Shown: positions 1 to 5,801, counted from the stretch's first letter. The stretch is 7,580 nt of DNA from JBKECO01 sp047974745 (GCA_047974745.1 JBKECO010000010.1:1-7580); one strand, 5' to 3'. Numbers and translations: made by a program. Notes: generated from the sequence alone by a model not told the origin.

Positions 1-226
1 CTATCACACGATATAAAATATAATCCAACCATCGAGTCTGGAAATAGCTTGCATATGTCGAATTGCTATGATAAATTGTACTTAAGAACTGCGGTGGTCG
101 TCTTTGGACAACACCTTGAAGAAGCCCGATGCATGGAGCTTCTATTTTATGTTATATCAAATCATTCTATCTTCCCCTTGTCCGAATCTCTCGATTCACA
201 TGTTGTGCATTATATTTATCCCACAG
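1..226. other. Gene-free stretch downstream of the relaxase gene
   Basis: I see no supportable gene here. A plus-strand open frame entering from base 49 runs on through the antisense of the relaxase C-terminus and is rich in Leu and Phe, as expected of the complement of a charged coiled-coil gene. Two imperfect hairpins can be drawn: 93-115 (GGTG/CACC and GTC/GAC pairs around TTTG) and 121-142 (GAAGC/GCTTC arms around a central ATGCAT). Neither is followed by a clear T-tract in the relaxase direction, so I do not call a terminator. Confidence 0.4.
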
Positions 227-1639
227 TCAACTATAGTAATCATCAAAGGAATCAATTATTTCTTCTACATCCATTTCTGGATGTAACTTTTTGTAATCTG
301 CAAATTCTTCTCTCCAATCTCTTGGTCTTGAAACTTCCTCCATTTCTTTCACAGCATCTTTTTCTACTTCTATTGCTGTTTTTGCATAATCATCTGTAAT
401 ATAGGAATCGTAATGCTCCACTGGCTCCCTATGCTTTGATGGTTTATTTACATTCTGCTGACTAGAAGATTCAAAGAATGAATTAACAGTATCCAACGTA
501 CTATCTTTGAGTATTTTCTGCTCTACCGTCACAATTGCCTGTGATTCTTGATATTTTTCAACATCTGATAATGCATCCTCAATCCGCTGATATGTCTCAT
601 CTTCCCTCTTGACATATTGATCTACTGTTTTCATTAGAGTCTGCATGGAATCAAACAATTCTTTTTCCTGCTTTTTCTTAGCAGCTAGTCTTTTTGCTTT
701 CTCTTCCTCCACATGTCTTTGTATAATAGAATCCAGCTCAGCTTTTTTCTTAGCTTCCGTCTCTAACCGTTCCTGAAATAATTTGGGTCTGCGTTCTTCT
801 AATGCTGGTTTAGTATAATCATCACCAAGGCGCTTCCCACGGATTGCCTGTTTTGCATTAGCCAGCTTAAAGGAAATAGTCTGATTAGTAATTCGTGTTG
901 TAACATCATATTTCTCATAGAGTACCTCTGCCAAATGCTCCATAGAAGTTGCATAAGGAAGTGCTGTATCCACATAGATTCGTAATTTCTCTTTATCGGT
1001 CATGAAATCAGGTTCTTTCTCCAGCCCTCTTTTTTGTACCCAATAATCGTCACGAACCTTGGAACGAAACAAGTCCACCTGATTCAGTCCACGCTTTCTG
1101 CATTCATCCATGACCCACTGTTTTCCTGAACGAAGCATTGCATTGGTGCATTTATGCTTACAGCCCTGCTTATATTCACAAGCTTTTTCATGCCATTTCT
1201 GCTTAACTGCAGGATACTTGCGAAGAGAATTCGCTACAACATGAGCATGGATATTGCCACTACCATTATGCCCATCTGGATGAACTACAATAATCACCTG
1301 ATGTCCTTCCAGAAACTTTTCTGCATATTTCTTTGCTAATTCCATGGCTTCCATCGGCGTAATATCATCTTTGGGATCAAAGCTTAAAATATAATCGTGA
1401 CTTTTGATATCAACTGTCCCCTTATTCTTATGATAAAGATTATTCGTTTCCATACATTCTGCGGCAAAGGAATCAAAATCACAATTTAGAGAATCTTTTA
1501 ATATTCCTTTTCTTGCAATCATTCTGCCTTGGTCATCCAATAATGGTTTTCCAGTTTTGGCATCATGTTCAAAACAAAGATATTGCTCTGCACCAGAATA
1601 TATCTTATTTTTATTTGCAATATGCTTTAGTATTGCCAT
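227..1639 (-). CDS. MobP-type relaxase / mobilization nuclease
   Basis: This is a 470-residue conjugative relaxase, the enzyme that nicks one strand at the origin of transfer and stays bound through a tyrosine. The metal-binding motif is at residues 120-137 (HPDGHNGSGNIHAHVVAN). It matches the H-x-D ... H-x-H-x3-N relaxase signature, with H120, H131 and H133 as the likely metal triad. The likely nucleophile is a tyrosine near the N-terminus, Y20 or less likely Y14. Residues 154-180 carry C154, C160, H162, C164 and C180, a possible zinc site also seen in clostridial relatives. From about residue 280 to 360 the protein is highly charged, Glu/Lys-rich and probably coiled coil. The ATG is set by a perfect AGGAGG at 1648-1653, 8 nt upstream. 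mobC ends 48 bp upstream, so the two are probably cotranscribed. The frame is intact with no sign of decay. The family call is firm; the exact MOB subclass is inferred from recalled relatives. Confidence 0.93.
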   Translation of the reverse strand: MAILKHIANKNKIYSGAEQYLCFEHDAKTGKPLLDDQGRMIARKGILKDSLNCDFDSFAAECMETNNLYHKNKGTVDIKSHDYILSFDPKDDITPMEAMELAKKYAEKFLEGHQVIIVVHPDGHNGSGNIHAHVVANSLRKYPAVKQKWHEKACEYKQGCKHKCTNAMLRSGKQWVMDECRKRGLNQVDLFRSKVRDDYWVQKRGLEKEPDFMTDKEKLRIYVDTALPYATSMEHLAEVLYEKYDVTTRITNQTISFKLANAKQAIRGKRLGDDYTKPALEERRPKLFQERLETEAKKKAELDSIIQRHVEEEKAKRLAAKKKQEKELFDSMQTLMKTVDQYVKREDETYQRIEDALSDVEKYQESQAIVTVEQKILKDSTLDTVNSFFESSSQQNVNKPSKHREPVEHYDSYITDDYAKTAIEVEKDAVKEMEEVSRPRDWREEFADYKKLHPEMDVEEIIDSFDDYYS

Positions 1640-1673
1640 CGTTGAAACCTCCTCCCTTGTCTAGTTTATTATT

Positions 1674-1703
1674 GAAGAATTGCAGCACTAGGCTGCAATC
1701 TTC
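1674..1703 (-). repeat. Strong hairpin spanning the mobC stop codon
   Basis: ATTGCAGC at 1679-1686 and GCTGCAAT at 1692-1699 pair perfectly around a 5-nt loop. GAAG (1674-1677) and CTTC (1700-1703) extend the stem to 12 bp with a single bulged A at 1678. The mobC TAG stop (1688-1690, minus strand) lies inside the loop. In the direction of transcription the stem is followed by AATAATAAAC, not a run of U, so a classical intrinsic terminator is unlikely. It sits between two genes whose products are needed in different amounts, so an mRNA-processing or translational role is possible (inference). Confidence 0.75.
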
Positions 1704-2032
1704 TTCTCCATCAGCATTTTGAAGCGGATAATCAGATCATCCAGATCCCTCTGATAATTTTCAAGCCACCGAATGACGGTATACTGATCGCCACCGCCAT
1801 TCAAATGCTTTGCAATCTGGTTGATGTTATTGCCATACCATCCAAACTGACCACAAAGTTCCTTATACTCTTTAAAAATCTCAGGCGAAATCACCGTTAC
1901 TTTCTTTGACAGTGCCTGCCTCCTCAAATAATCTGACATAGAAAGCCCAGCTTTTTCAGCCTTTTTTCTTATCAGTTCTTTTTCCTCTGGAGTTGCCCTT
2001 AAATGCATATCTTCTGTTCTATCATTCTTCAA
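1688..2032 (-). CDS. mobC: MobC-like relaxosome accessory protein
   Basis: This small DNA-binding protein helps the relaxase recognise and open the origin of transfer. From the TTG start it is 114 residues. Residues about 9-41 (MHLRATPEEKELIRKKAEKA and the following SMSDYLRRQAL) form a ribbon-helix-helix-like module. Residues 67-81 (GNNINQIAKHLNGGG) are the conserved MobC-family motif. The start needs care. A GTG at 2041 is in frame three codons upstream, but the SD AAGAAGG (2041-2047) overlaps it. The same SD lies 8 nt before the TTG at 2032-2030, so I prefer TTG. The gene sits between the oriT-like region and the relaxase gene, the usual place for mobC. A strong hairpin covers its stop codon. 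The family is well supported; the start is moderately sure. Confidence 0.88.
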   Translation of the reverse strand: MKNDRTEDMHLRATPEEKELIRKKAEKAGLSMSDYLRRQALSKKVTVISPEIFKEYKELCGQFGWYGNNINQIAKHLNGGGDQYTVIRWLENYQRDLDDLIIRFKMLMEKKIAA

Positions 2033-2099
2033 ATTTCTCACCTTCTTTCATTCATAATTTCTTCAAATACAATCATCAGAAATATTCCATTCACTAAAA

Positions 2100-2115
2100 G
2101 TGCCGGAAACGGCAC
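2100..2115. repeat. Perfect 6-bp hairpin with GAAA loop
   Basis: GTGCCG (2100-2105) and CGGCAC (2110-2115) pair perfectly around GAAA on the plus strand. Read on the minus strand, toward mobC, the stem is followed by TTTT, so it resembles a short terminator about 70 bp upstream of the mobC start. It could equally be a relaxosome binding site within the candidate oriT. Confidence 0.6.
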
Positions 2116-2231
2116 ATGGCTTTTCGCCGTCACAAGCTCCTCCCTCCGGTCTACGCTCTCTCCCCTAAGGTCGTTCACGAATAACTCGCTCCGCTCGTAA
2201 ATATGCTCCGGATAAGTCGCAAATAGTAGAG

Positions 2232-2268
2232 CAAGTTTCGCCCTGTGTACACACGACGGGCAAACTTG
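2232..2268. repeat. Large imperfect inverted repeat of the candidate oriT
   Basis: CAAGTTTCGCCC (2232-2243) and GGGCAAACTTG (2258-2268) pair over 11 bp with one bulged C. The 14-nt loop region begins with the perfect 10-bp palindrome TGTGTACACA (2244-2253). Long arms with a few-base asymmetry are typical of relaxase recognition hairpins. It directly abuts the next hairpin at 2269. Confidence 0.7.
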
Positions 2269-2289
2269 TTGGGGTTCTAGCGACCCCAA
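2269..2289. repeat. Second, abutting perfect hairpin of the candidate oriT
   Basis: TTGGGGT (2269-2275) and ACCCCAA (2283-2289) form a perfect 7-bp stem around TCTAGCG. It begins at the base after the previous inverted repeat ends, so together they form a double-hairpin block of 58 bases. No T-tract follows on either strand, which argues against a terminator. Confidence 0.7.
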
Positions 2290-2303
2290 GCCCCAGCTAT
2301 TAC

Positions 2304-2364
2304 GTCCGACAAGTTGACGACATTTTTCTCACTTCGTTCGAATATTGTCGCCACTATGTCCGAC
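2304..2364. repeat. GTCCGAC direct repeats flanking a CGACA/TGTCG inverted repeat
   Basis: GTCCGAC occurs at 2304-2310 and again at 2358-2364. Between them CGACA (2318-2322) and TGTCG (2346-2350) are inverted, with weak further pairing of T- and A-rich bases inside. This symmetric nesting is what a protein-binding or nicking region could look like, but the copies are short. Confidence 0.45.
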
Positions 2365-2391
2365 TTAGCATATCTTCGATAGAATCTATTT

Positions 2392-2811
2392 CTACACCAG
2401 CGTCTTCATAAAATCGAAAATATCATCAGGTAATACTTCCGATGATTCAGGAGGTTTCATTCCCATATTTTCCATTGATTTAGAAGAGATATCAGAATCA
2501 GTAGGGACTACCCTAATTGCAGAGGTTTTCAAATCAGCGATTGCAGTATTGATAATTTCTTGAACCATTTCTCTCACTTCATTTGCTGACATCCTAGCAT
2601 ATTCCTGTAATTCTGCTTTATGCTCATCTGAAATGCTATTTCCCTGTTTCTCTCGGTAAAGACTAGCAATTGCCGCTCGATACAAATCCGATTCATTGCG
2701 AGATTTACCTGCGTTCATAAGTTCTTGGAACATTTGATAAATTTCCATATGTTCAGAATTATCCTCATTCAATCGAAAGCTGGCTCGGTATCCATCTTTT
2801 GTCTTTTGCAT
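2392..2811 (-). CDS. ParR-like ribbon-helix-helix partition adaptor
   Basis: This is a 139-residue protein encoded immediately after the actin-like ATPase; three bases separate the parM stop from this ATG. GGAG inside the end of parM, 7 nt upstream, serves as ribosome binding site. Residues about 8-52 (GYRASFRLNEDN, then helices ending SDLYRAAIASLYR) fit an RHH DNA-binding fold. A charged helical segment spans about 60-97. The C-terminus ends in an acidic and hydrophobic tail (PDDIFDFMKTLV). In type II partition systems ParR binds centromere repeats with its RHH domain and contacts the ParM filament tip through its C-terminal tail, and the layout here matches. The assignment rests on gene order and overall form more than on a strong motif, so another CopG-like regulator remains possible. 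Confidence 0.68.
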   Translation of the reverse strand: MQKTKDGYRASFRLNEDNSEHMEIYQMFQELMNAGKSRNESDLYRAAIASLYREKQGNSISDEHKAELQEYARMSANEVREMVQEIINTAIADLKTSAIRVVPTDSDISSKSMENMGMKPPESSEVLPDDIFDFMKTLV

Positions 2812-2814
2812 AAC

Positions 2815-3744
2815 CTAACTCCGATTCATCTGAGATTTTGCAAGCAATTCATATCCTCTGGCATTTAATCTGACATCTTCCAGATAGGATACATTGGCTC
2901 GGTCTGGTGCAAATCGTCTCATGATAGTAGCTCCTCCACCCACATAGATAATATTGGAATAATCAATATCAAAGCCATATTCATTGAGCTGACCGTCTGT
3001 TTTATGAGCAAACTCCATCAACTGCCGTTCAATAATGGCTTTTACATCGAAGGGTAAAATACCTTCTTTCCCTAAAATAAAGTCCTGCAAAATATCTTCT
3101 GGGATTCTCTTTCCTGTCTTGGCGTATATTGCACTATTCATACCCTGAAATAAGGTAATAATGGAATGTGAAATGGTTACACTCTGCTCAACATTAATTC
3201 TCTTGTTATCAATACAGACGATATCCTTTGTCCAAGAACCGATATCAGCAACGACATACCTCCCTTCCATATTTGAAATGCGGTCTGCTATTGCCGCAAA
3301 ACATTGAGGATAGCAAATGACCTTTTGGATAACAATCGCAAATTCCTGTCCCTCAAATTCGAATGCAATAAGTCCTGATCTTGTCAGGTAATCAACCAGA
3401 TTTTGCTGTTCCTCCCCAAATCGTTTGAATGGAACTCCGACTCCCAACACCACCTTTGCAAACTTCTCAATCCCCCTTGTTTTCAGTTCTTTTGCAATTG
3501 CCGCCATTGTAAGGATAAAATAGTTGTCATTTTCTGTTTTGTCCTCATTTACTATCATTCGGCTACCACCAATCACATAATAGTTACCCTCGTAGTAAAG
3601 GCTGCTTTCTAAGACTGGTGGTTTCCCACTTGTCTTCGCTACTCCATTATTCATTATGTGATGGTAGGTCTTAATCAGACTAAAACCATGATCAATACCG
3701 ATAACAACTGGCTGATATTTTCCTACGTTACTTGTTTCGTACAT
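2815..3744 (-). CDS. ParM-like actin-type ATPase (plasmid segregation)
   Basis: From the chosen start this is 309 residues. Actin/Hsp70-fold nucleotide motifs appear in order: phosphate-1 at about 14-20 (VIGIDHG, with D18 and G20), phosphate-2 at 165-174 (VADIGSWTKD), and the adenosine loop at 265-275 (IIYVGGGATIM). Such proteins polymerise with ATP and push sister plasmids apart in the cytoplasm, acting with ParR bound at a centromere. The frame is open to an ATG at 3822, but those 26 extra residues are hydrophobic, lack a ribosome binding site and fall upstream of the family's first beta strand. I therefore start at ATG 3744, where a modest SD-like CAGG lies 8 nt upstream. The gene is followed after 3 bp by the ParR-like gene, which supports a partition cassette. 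The ParM/StbA-like family is confident; its role on this particular element is inferred. Confidence 0.85.
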   Translation of the reverse strand: MYETSNVGKYQPVVIGIDHGFSLIKTYHHIMNNGVAKTSGKPPVLESSLYYEGNYYVIGGSRMIVNEDKTENDNYFILTMAAIAKELKTRGIEKFAKVVLGVGVPFKRFGEEQQNLVDYLTRSGLIAFEFEGQEFAIVIQKVICYPQCFAAIADRISNMEGRYVVADIGSWTKDIVCIDNKRINVEQSVTISHSIITLFQGMNSAIYAKTGKRIPEDILQDFILGKEGILPFDVKAIIERQLMEFAHKTDGQLNEYGFDIDYSNIIYVGGGATIMRRFAPDRANVSYLEDVRLNARGYELLAKSQMNRS

Positions 3745-3762
3745 ATGCTGTACCTGCCTTTC

Positions 3763-3775
3763 TGCCCTCTGGGCA
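3763..3775. repeat. Short perfect hairpin in the parM leader
   Basis: TGCCC and GGGCA pair around TCT, 19 bases upstream of the chosen parM start. The stem lies just before the weak ribosome binding site and may affect translation. It is short and could be chance. Confidence 0.4.
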
Positions 3776-3821
3776 ATTTGTTTTACAAATAAAAGGATAC
3801 AAAAAAAACACCCAACCCACA

Positions 3822-3854
3822 TTGACTGTGAATTGAGTGATTTTTGAGTGATTC
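3822..3854. repeat. Tandem 11-bp repeats, possible parC-like centromere
   Basis: Three consecutive 11-base units start at 3822 (TTGACTGTGAA), 3833 (TTGAGTGATTT) and 3844 (TTGAGTGATTC). Units two and three agree at 10 of 11 positions; unit one is degenerate (6 of 11 against unit two). Known type II centromeres such as parC of R1 are arrays of 11-bp ParR-binding repeats upstream of parM, the same place and period. Only two units are good, so this is suggestive only. Confidence 0.45.
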
Positions 3855-3889
3855 ATTTAAGTCATAAATCAATTAAGAAATTATTTTTC

Positions 3890-3918
3890 TTGACATAATA
3901 AAAGCGTATGAATATAAT
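3890..3918 (+). promoter_or_regulatory. Consensus sigma-A promoter of the zinc operon
   Basis: TTGACA (3890-3895) and TATAAT (3913-3918) are separated by exactly 17 bases, a perfect match to the housekeeping consensus. Transcription should begin near 3925, about 36 bases before the regulator's ATG. An unregulated promoter of this strength would be unusual for a metal-uptake operon, which fits strong repression at the overlapping inverted repeat. Confidence 0.9.
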
Positions 3919-3923
3919 CGAAA

Positions 3924-3940
3924 ATGCAATTAAGTTGCAT
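3924..3940 (+). promoter_or_regulatory. Candidate Fur/Zur-family operator at the transcription start
   Basis: ATGCAA and TTGCAT are perfect inverted arms around TTAAG. Viewed as 7-1-7 (TGCAATT, A, AGTTGCA), six of seven half-site positions are symmetric, the geometry of Fur-family boxes. It lies just after the -10 element, where a bound repressor would block initiation. The half-site is not the classical Bacillus Zur box, so autoregulation by the downstream regulator is inferred from position and geometry. Confidence 0.6.
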
Positions 3941-3960
3941 ATTGAAAAGGAAGATAACAA

Positions 3961-4362
3961 ATGGGATATTCTACAAAAACGAAAACTGCAATGATGAACT
4001 TTATTAAAAAACAAAAAAATAGCCAGTTCTCAGCTGCTGATATTTATGAATACATTATAAATCAGGGGTATAAAGTAAACAAAACAACGGTATATCGAAA
4101 CTTAGAAAGATTAGTAGAAGAGAATATAGTATTACAGTTCAAATACATAGATAAGAATAATATTCTATATCAATATGCTGGAGAACATGAGGAATGTGAA
4201 AGGCATTTACATTTAAAATGTAAAAATTGTGGAAAAGTCATCCATCTAGATTGTCATTTTATGGATGAATTCAGTAATCATTTATTGCAGGAACATGAAT
4301 TCGAAATCGAATGTAAAGAATCATGCATTTCCGGATTATGCAAAGAATGTAAACAAAAATAG
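3961..4362 (+). CDS. Fur-family metalloregulator, probably Zur (zinc uptake repressor)
   Basis: This 133-residue cytoplasmic repressor has a winged-helix domain at about 1-75, including the Fur recognition helix TTVYRNLERLVEE (42-54), and a dimerisation/metal domain after that. H82, H84 and the C87-x2-C90 pair form the family signature (HLHLKCKNCGK). C127-x2-C130 completes the four-cysteine structural zinc site. H95, H99, H107 and H112 are candidates for the regulatory metal site, and C98, C118 and C122 are extra cysteines. It is first in an operon with ZnuABC-type genes, behind a perfect promoter and an inverted repeat, which favours zinc sensing over iron, manganese or peroxide sensing. Sequence alone cannot exclude those. 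An AAAAGG ribosome binding site lies at 3945-3950. Family is certain; specificity is likely. Confidence 0.92.
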   Translation: MGYSTKTKTAMMNFIKKQKNSQFSAADIYEYIINQGYKVNKTTVYRNLERLVEENIVLQFKYIDKNNILYQYAGEHEECERHLHLKCKNCGKVIHLDCHFMDEFSNHLLQEHEFEIECKESCISGLCKECKQK

Positions 4363-4375
4363 GAATTATAGGAAT

Positions 4376-4383
4376 GGAGGTGA
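4376..4383 (+). promoter_or_regulatory. Ribosome binding site that fixes the small membrane protein start
   Basis: GGAGGTGA lies 5 nt before the ATG at 4389. An in-frame ATG at 4374 overlaps this site and would have no SD of its own, so 4389 is the true start. Confidence 0.85.
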
Positions 4384-4388
4384 GCATT

Positions 4389-4685
4389 ATGAAAAAAGAC
4401 AATAGAATTTTAACAATAGTTTTAGCAGCTGTTTTAGTAGTTACTATTATCTTTTCGTATATGTTTGTGATAGAAAATGCTCGCCATGACTGTTCAGGAG
4501 AAGATTGTCCAATTTGTACTGAGATTGAATCAGCGATACAGACAATTTCAAGTATAAAAATGTTATCAGTTCTACCACTCGTTGCAGCGGTCATTTGTGT
4601 ATTCACACAACTTTGTACAATAAGTCGCTTTTTCTTTGGTACAGAGGACACTCTCATATCATTAAAGGTTGAACTACTGAATTGA
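4389..4685 (+). CDS. Small two-helix membrane protein with H-x-C-x4-C-x2-C motif
   Basis: This 98-residue protein has no function I can name. A basic N-terminus (MKKDNR) is followed by a membrane helix at about 7-28 and a short hydrophilic loop containing H33, C35, C40 and C43 (HDCSGEDCPIC). An amphipathic stretch, a second helix at about 58-78 and a polar tail follow. The positive-inside rule places the Cys/His loop outside the membrane. The motif could bind a metal such as zinc or form a disulfide. It lies 26 bp after the regulator and upstream of the ZnuA-type gene, and I recall similar small proteins next to zinc operons in other Firmicutes. That suggests a role in zinc handling, which is inference. 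C70 and C76 lie in the second helix. Confidence 0.82.
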   Translation: MKKDNRILTIVLAAVLVVTIIFSYMFVIENARHDCSGEDCPICTEIESAIQTISSIKMLSVLPLVAAVICVFTQLCTISRFFFGTEDTLISLKVELLN

Positions 4686-4705
4686 TGAAAATATCATTGT
4701 TACAG

Positions 4706-4723
4706 GCACGTGTATTGACGTGC
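4706..4723 (+). repeat. Hairpin between the small membrane gene and the ZnuA-type gene
   Basis: GCACGT (4706-4711) and ACGTGC (4718-4723) pair around GTATTG. The 3' arm also belongs to a 10-bp palindrome, ACGTGCACGT (4718-4727). TTTTATTT follows a few bases later, so a weak partial terminator is possible. The right arm also overlaps a possible -35 element, so an operator is the alternative reading. Confidence 0.5.
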
Positions 4724-4743
4724 ACGTTTTATTTGCGTGTAAA
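4715..4743 (+). promoter_or_regulatory. Possible second promoter before the ZnuA-type gene
   Basis: TTGACG (4715-4720) and TGTAAA (4738-4743) are 17 bases apart. The first element matches consensus at five of six positions, the second at four. It could boost the transporter genes independently of the regulator gene. The overlapping hairpin makes regulation or chance equally possible. Confidence 0.4.
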
Positions 4744-4776
4744 TAAATAATAGAATTCGTTACTTTGGAGGAAAAA

Positions 4777-5769
4777 ATGTTGAAAAAAAATATAATATTG
4801 AGTTTAGTAATGATAGCTACACTGCTGATGAGTTTATTAGCAGGATGTGGCAGTAATAATTCTGCCAATCAATCATCGGAGAAAGGTAAGAAAAGTGTTG
4901 TATGCACTATTTTCCCAGAATATGATTGGGCAAAAGAAGTGATAGGCGATTTGGATGATTCTTATGAGCTTACTTTGCTTTTAGACAATGGAGTAGATCT
5001 TCATAGTTATCAGCCAACAGCAGAGGATATTGCAAAAATATATACAGCAGATCTGTTTATTTATGTAGGTGGAGAATCAGATGACTGGGTAGAAGATGCT
5101 TTGAAAGAAGCAACAAATAAAGATATGCAGGTAATTAATTTATTAGAAGTGCTTGGAGACAGCATTAAAGAGGAAGAAGTAGTAGAAGGAATGGAAGCTG
5201 AAGAAGAACATGAGCACGAGGAAGAGAAACCTGAATATGATGAGCATGTATGGTTGTCTTTGAAGAACTCCCAAGTTCTTGTAGAAGCGATTGCAGACTC
5301 TTTAGCAATTGTAGATACAGAACACGCAGATGAGTTACAGCAAAATGCAACTACTTACAATGAAAAATTAGATGCTTTGGATAAAGAGTATGAACAGGCT
5401 GTAGCTGGCGGAAACAAGAATACTATTCTTTTCGGAGACAGATTCCCATTTAGATATATGGTGGATGACTATAATCTGGATTATTATGCTGCATTTGTAG
5501 GTTGTTCAGCAGAAACAGAAGCAAGTTTTGAAACCATTGTTTTCCTGGCTGGGAAAGTTGATGAACTTGGGCTATCTAATATTTTCATAATTGAAAATTC
5601 AGATCAAAAAATTGCAACAACCATTAGTGAAAATACTGCTGACAAGAATCAGCAGATTTTAACAATGGACTCTATGCAATCAACAACAAGCAAAGATATT
5701 GAAGCAGGAAAAACATATTTATCTATTATGGAAAGTAATTTGGATGTGTTGAAAACAGCATTACAGTAA
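4777..5769 (+). CDS. znuA: Zinc ABC transporter substrate-binding lipoprotein (ZnuA/AdcA type)
   Basis: This is a 330-residue extracellular metal-binding lipoprotein. The signal peptide has a KK n-region and a hydrophobic core ending in the lipobox LAGC, with C24 to be lipidated. The mature protein follows the cluster A-I binding-protein plan. VVCTIFPEYDWAKEVIGD (41-58) opens lobe one, and GVDLHSYQPT (72-81) supplies ligand H76. A short acidic/His loop (about 133-154, with H145 and H147) is typical of zinc members, and DEHVWLS supplies H157. The usual third histidine is missing: the segment FGDRFPFRYMVDDY (219-232) has D221 and R222 there. D298 in LTMDSM is the likely last ligand. A TTG at 4765 is in frame, but GGAGG at 4767-4771 points to ATG 4777. 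Zinc is favoured by the loop and operon; manganese is possible. Confidence 0.92.
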   Translation: MLKKNIILSLVMIATLLMSLLAGCGSNNSANQSSEKGKKSVVCTIFPEYDWAKEVIGDLDDSYELTLLLDNGVDLHSYQPTAEDIAKIYTADLFIYVGGESDDWVEDALKEATNKDMQVINLLEVLGDSIKEEEVVEGMEAEEEHEHEEEKPEYDEHVWLSLKNSQVLVEAIADSLAIVDTEHADELQQNATTYNEKLDALDKEYEQAVAGGNKNTILFGDRFPFRYMVDDYNLDYYAAFVGCSAETEASFETIVFLAGKVDELGLSNIFIIENSDQKIATTISENTADKNQQILTMDSMQSTTSKDIEAGKTYLSIMESNLDVLKTALQ

Positions 5770-5801
5770 CAAATGTAATAGGCATTAGAAAGAAGGAAAG
5801 T

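Larger units (their letters stand above)
2042..2391. other. oriT: Candidate origin of transfer (oriT), non-coding and rich in inverted repeats
   Basis: About 350 bases lie between the parR-like stop and mobC. To the eye this stretch is more GC-rich than the genes around it, and it holds several inverted and direct repeats that are listed separately. An oriT next to mobC and the relaxase gene is the usual arrangement in mobilizable elements. An 83-codon open frame crosses it on the minus strand (2289-2038), but it starts at a TTG with no ribosome binding site and every repeat lies within or beside it, so I treat the stretch as non-coding. I cannot identify the nick site by sequence. No recognisable IncP- or RSF1010-type nick sequence was found. 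Confidence 0.6.

Noticed and set aside
49..399. Plus-strand open frame of 116 codons
   Set aside because: It overlaps the antisense of the relaxase C-terminus, is Leu/Phe-rich as expected of such a shadow, and has no ribosome binding site.
2038..2289. An 83-codon minus-strand open frame ending just before mobC
   Set aside because: It begins at TTG with no ribosome binding site, runs through the oriT-like hairpins and resembles no family I know. The open frame may be accidental in a GC-richer stretch, though recurrence in related elements would be worth checking.
3745..3822. N-terminal extension of the ParM-like protein to ATG 3822
   Set aside because: The 26 residues are hydrophobic and precede the family's first strand, and no SD lies before that ATG. 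The stretch overlaps the leader and lies next to the repeat region.
3801..3830. Possible terminator on the minus strand (CACA/TGTG stem with a T-run downstream)
   Set aside because: The stem is only 4 bp and the T-run begins well over ten bases after it, so it does not have terminator form.
4271..4657. Minus-strand open frame of 128 codons
   Set aside because: It is antisense to the end of the Fur-family gene and the small membrane gene, both of which have clear starts, ribosome binding sites and motifs.
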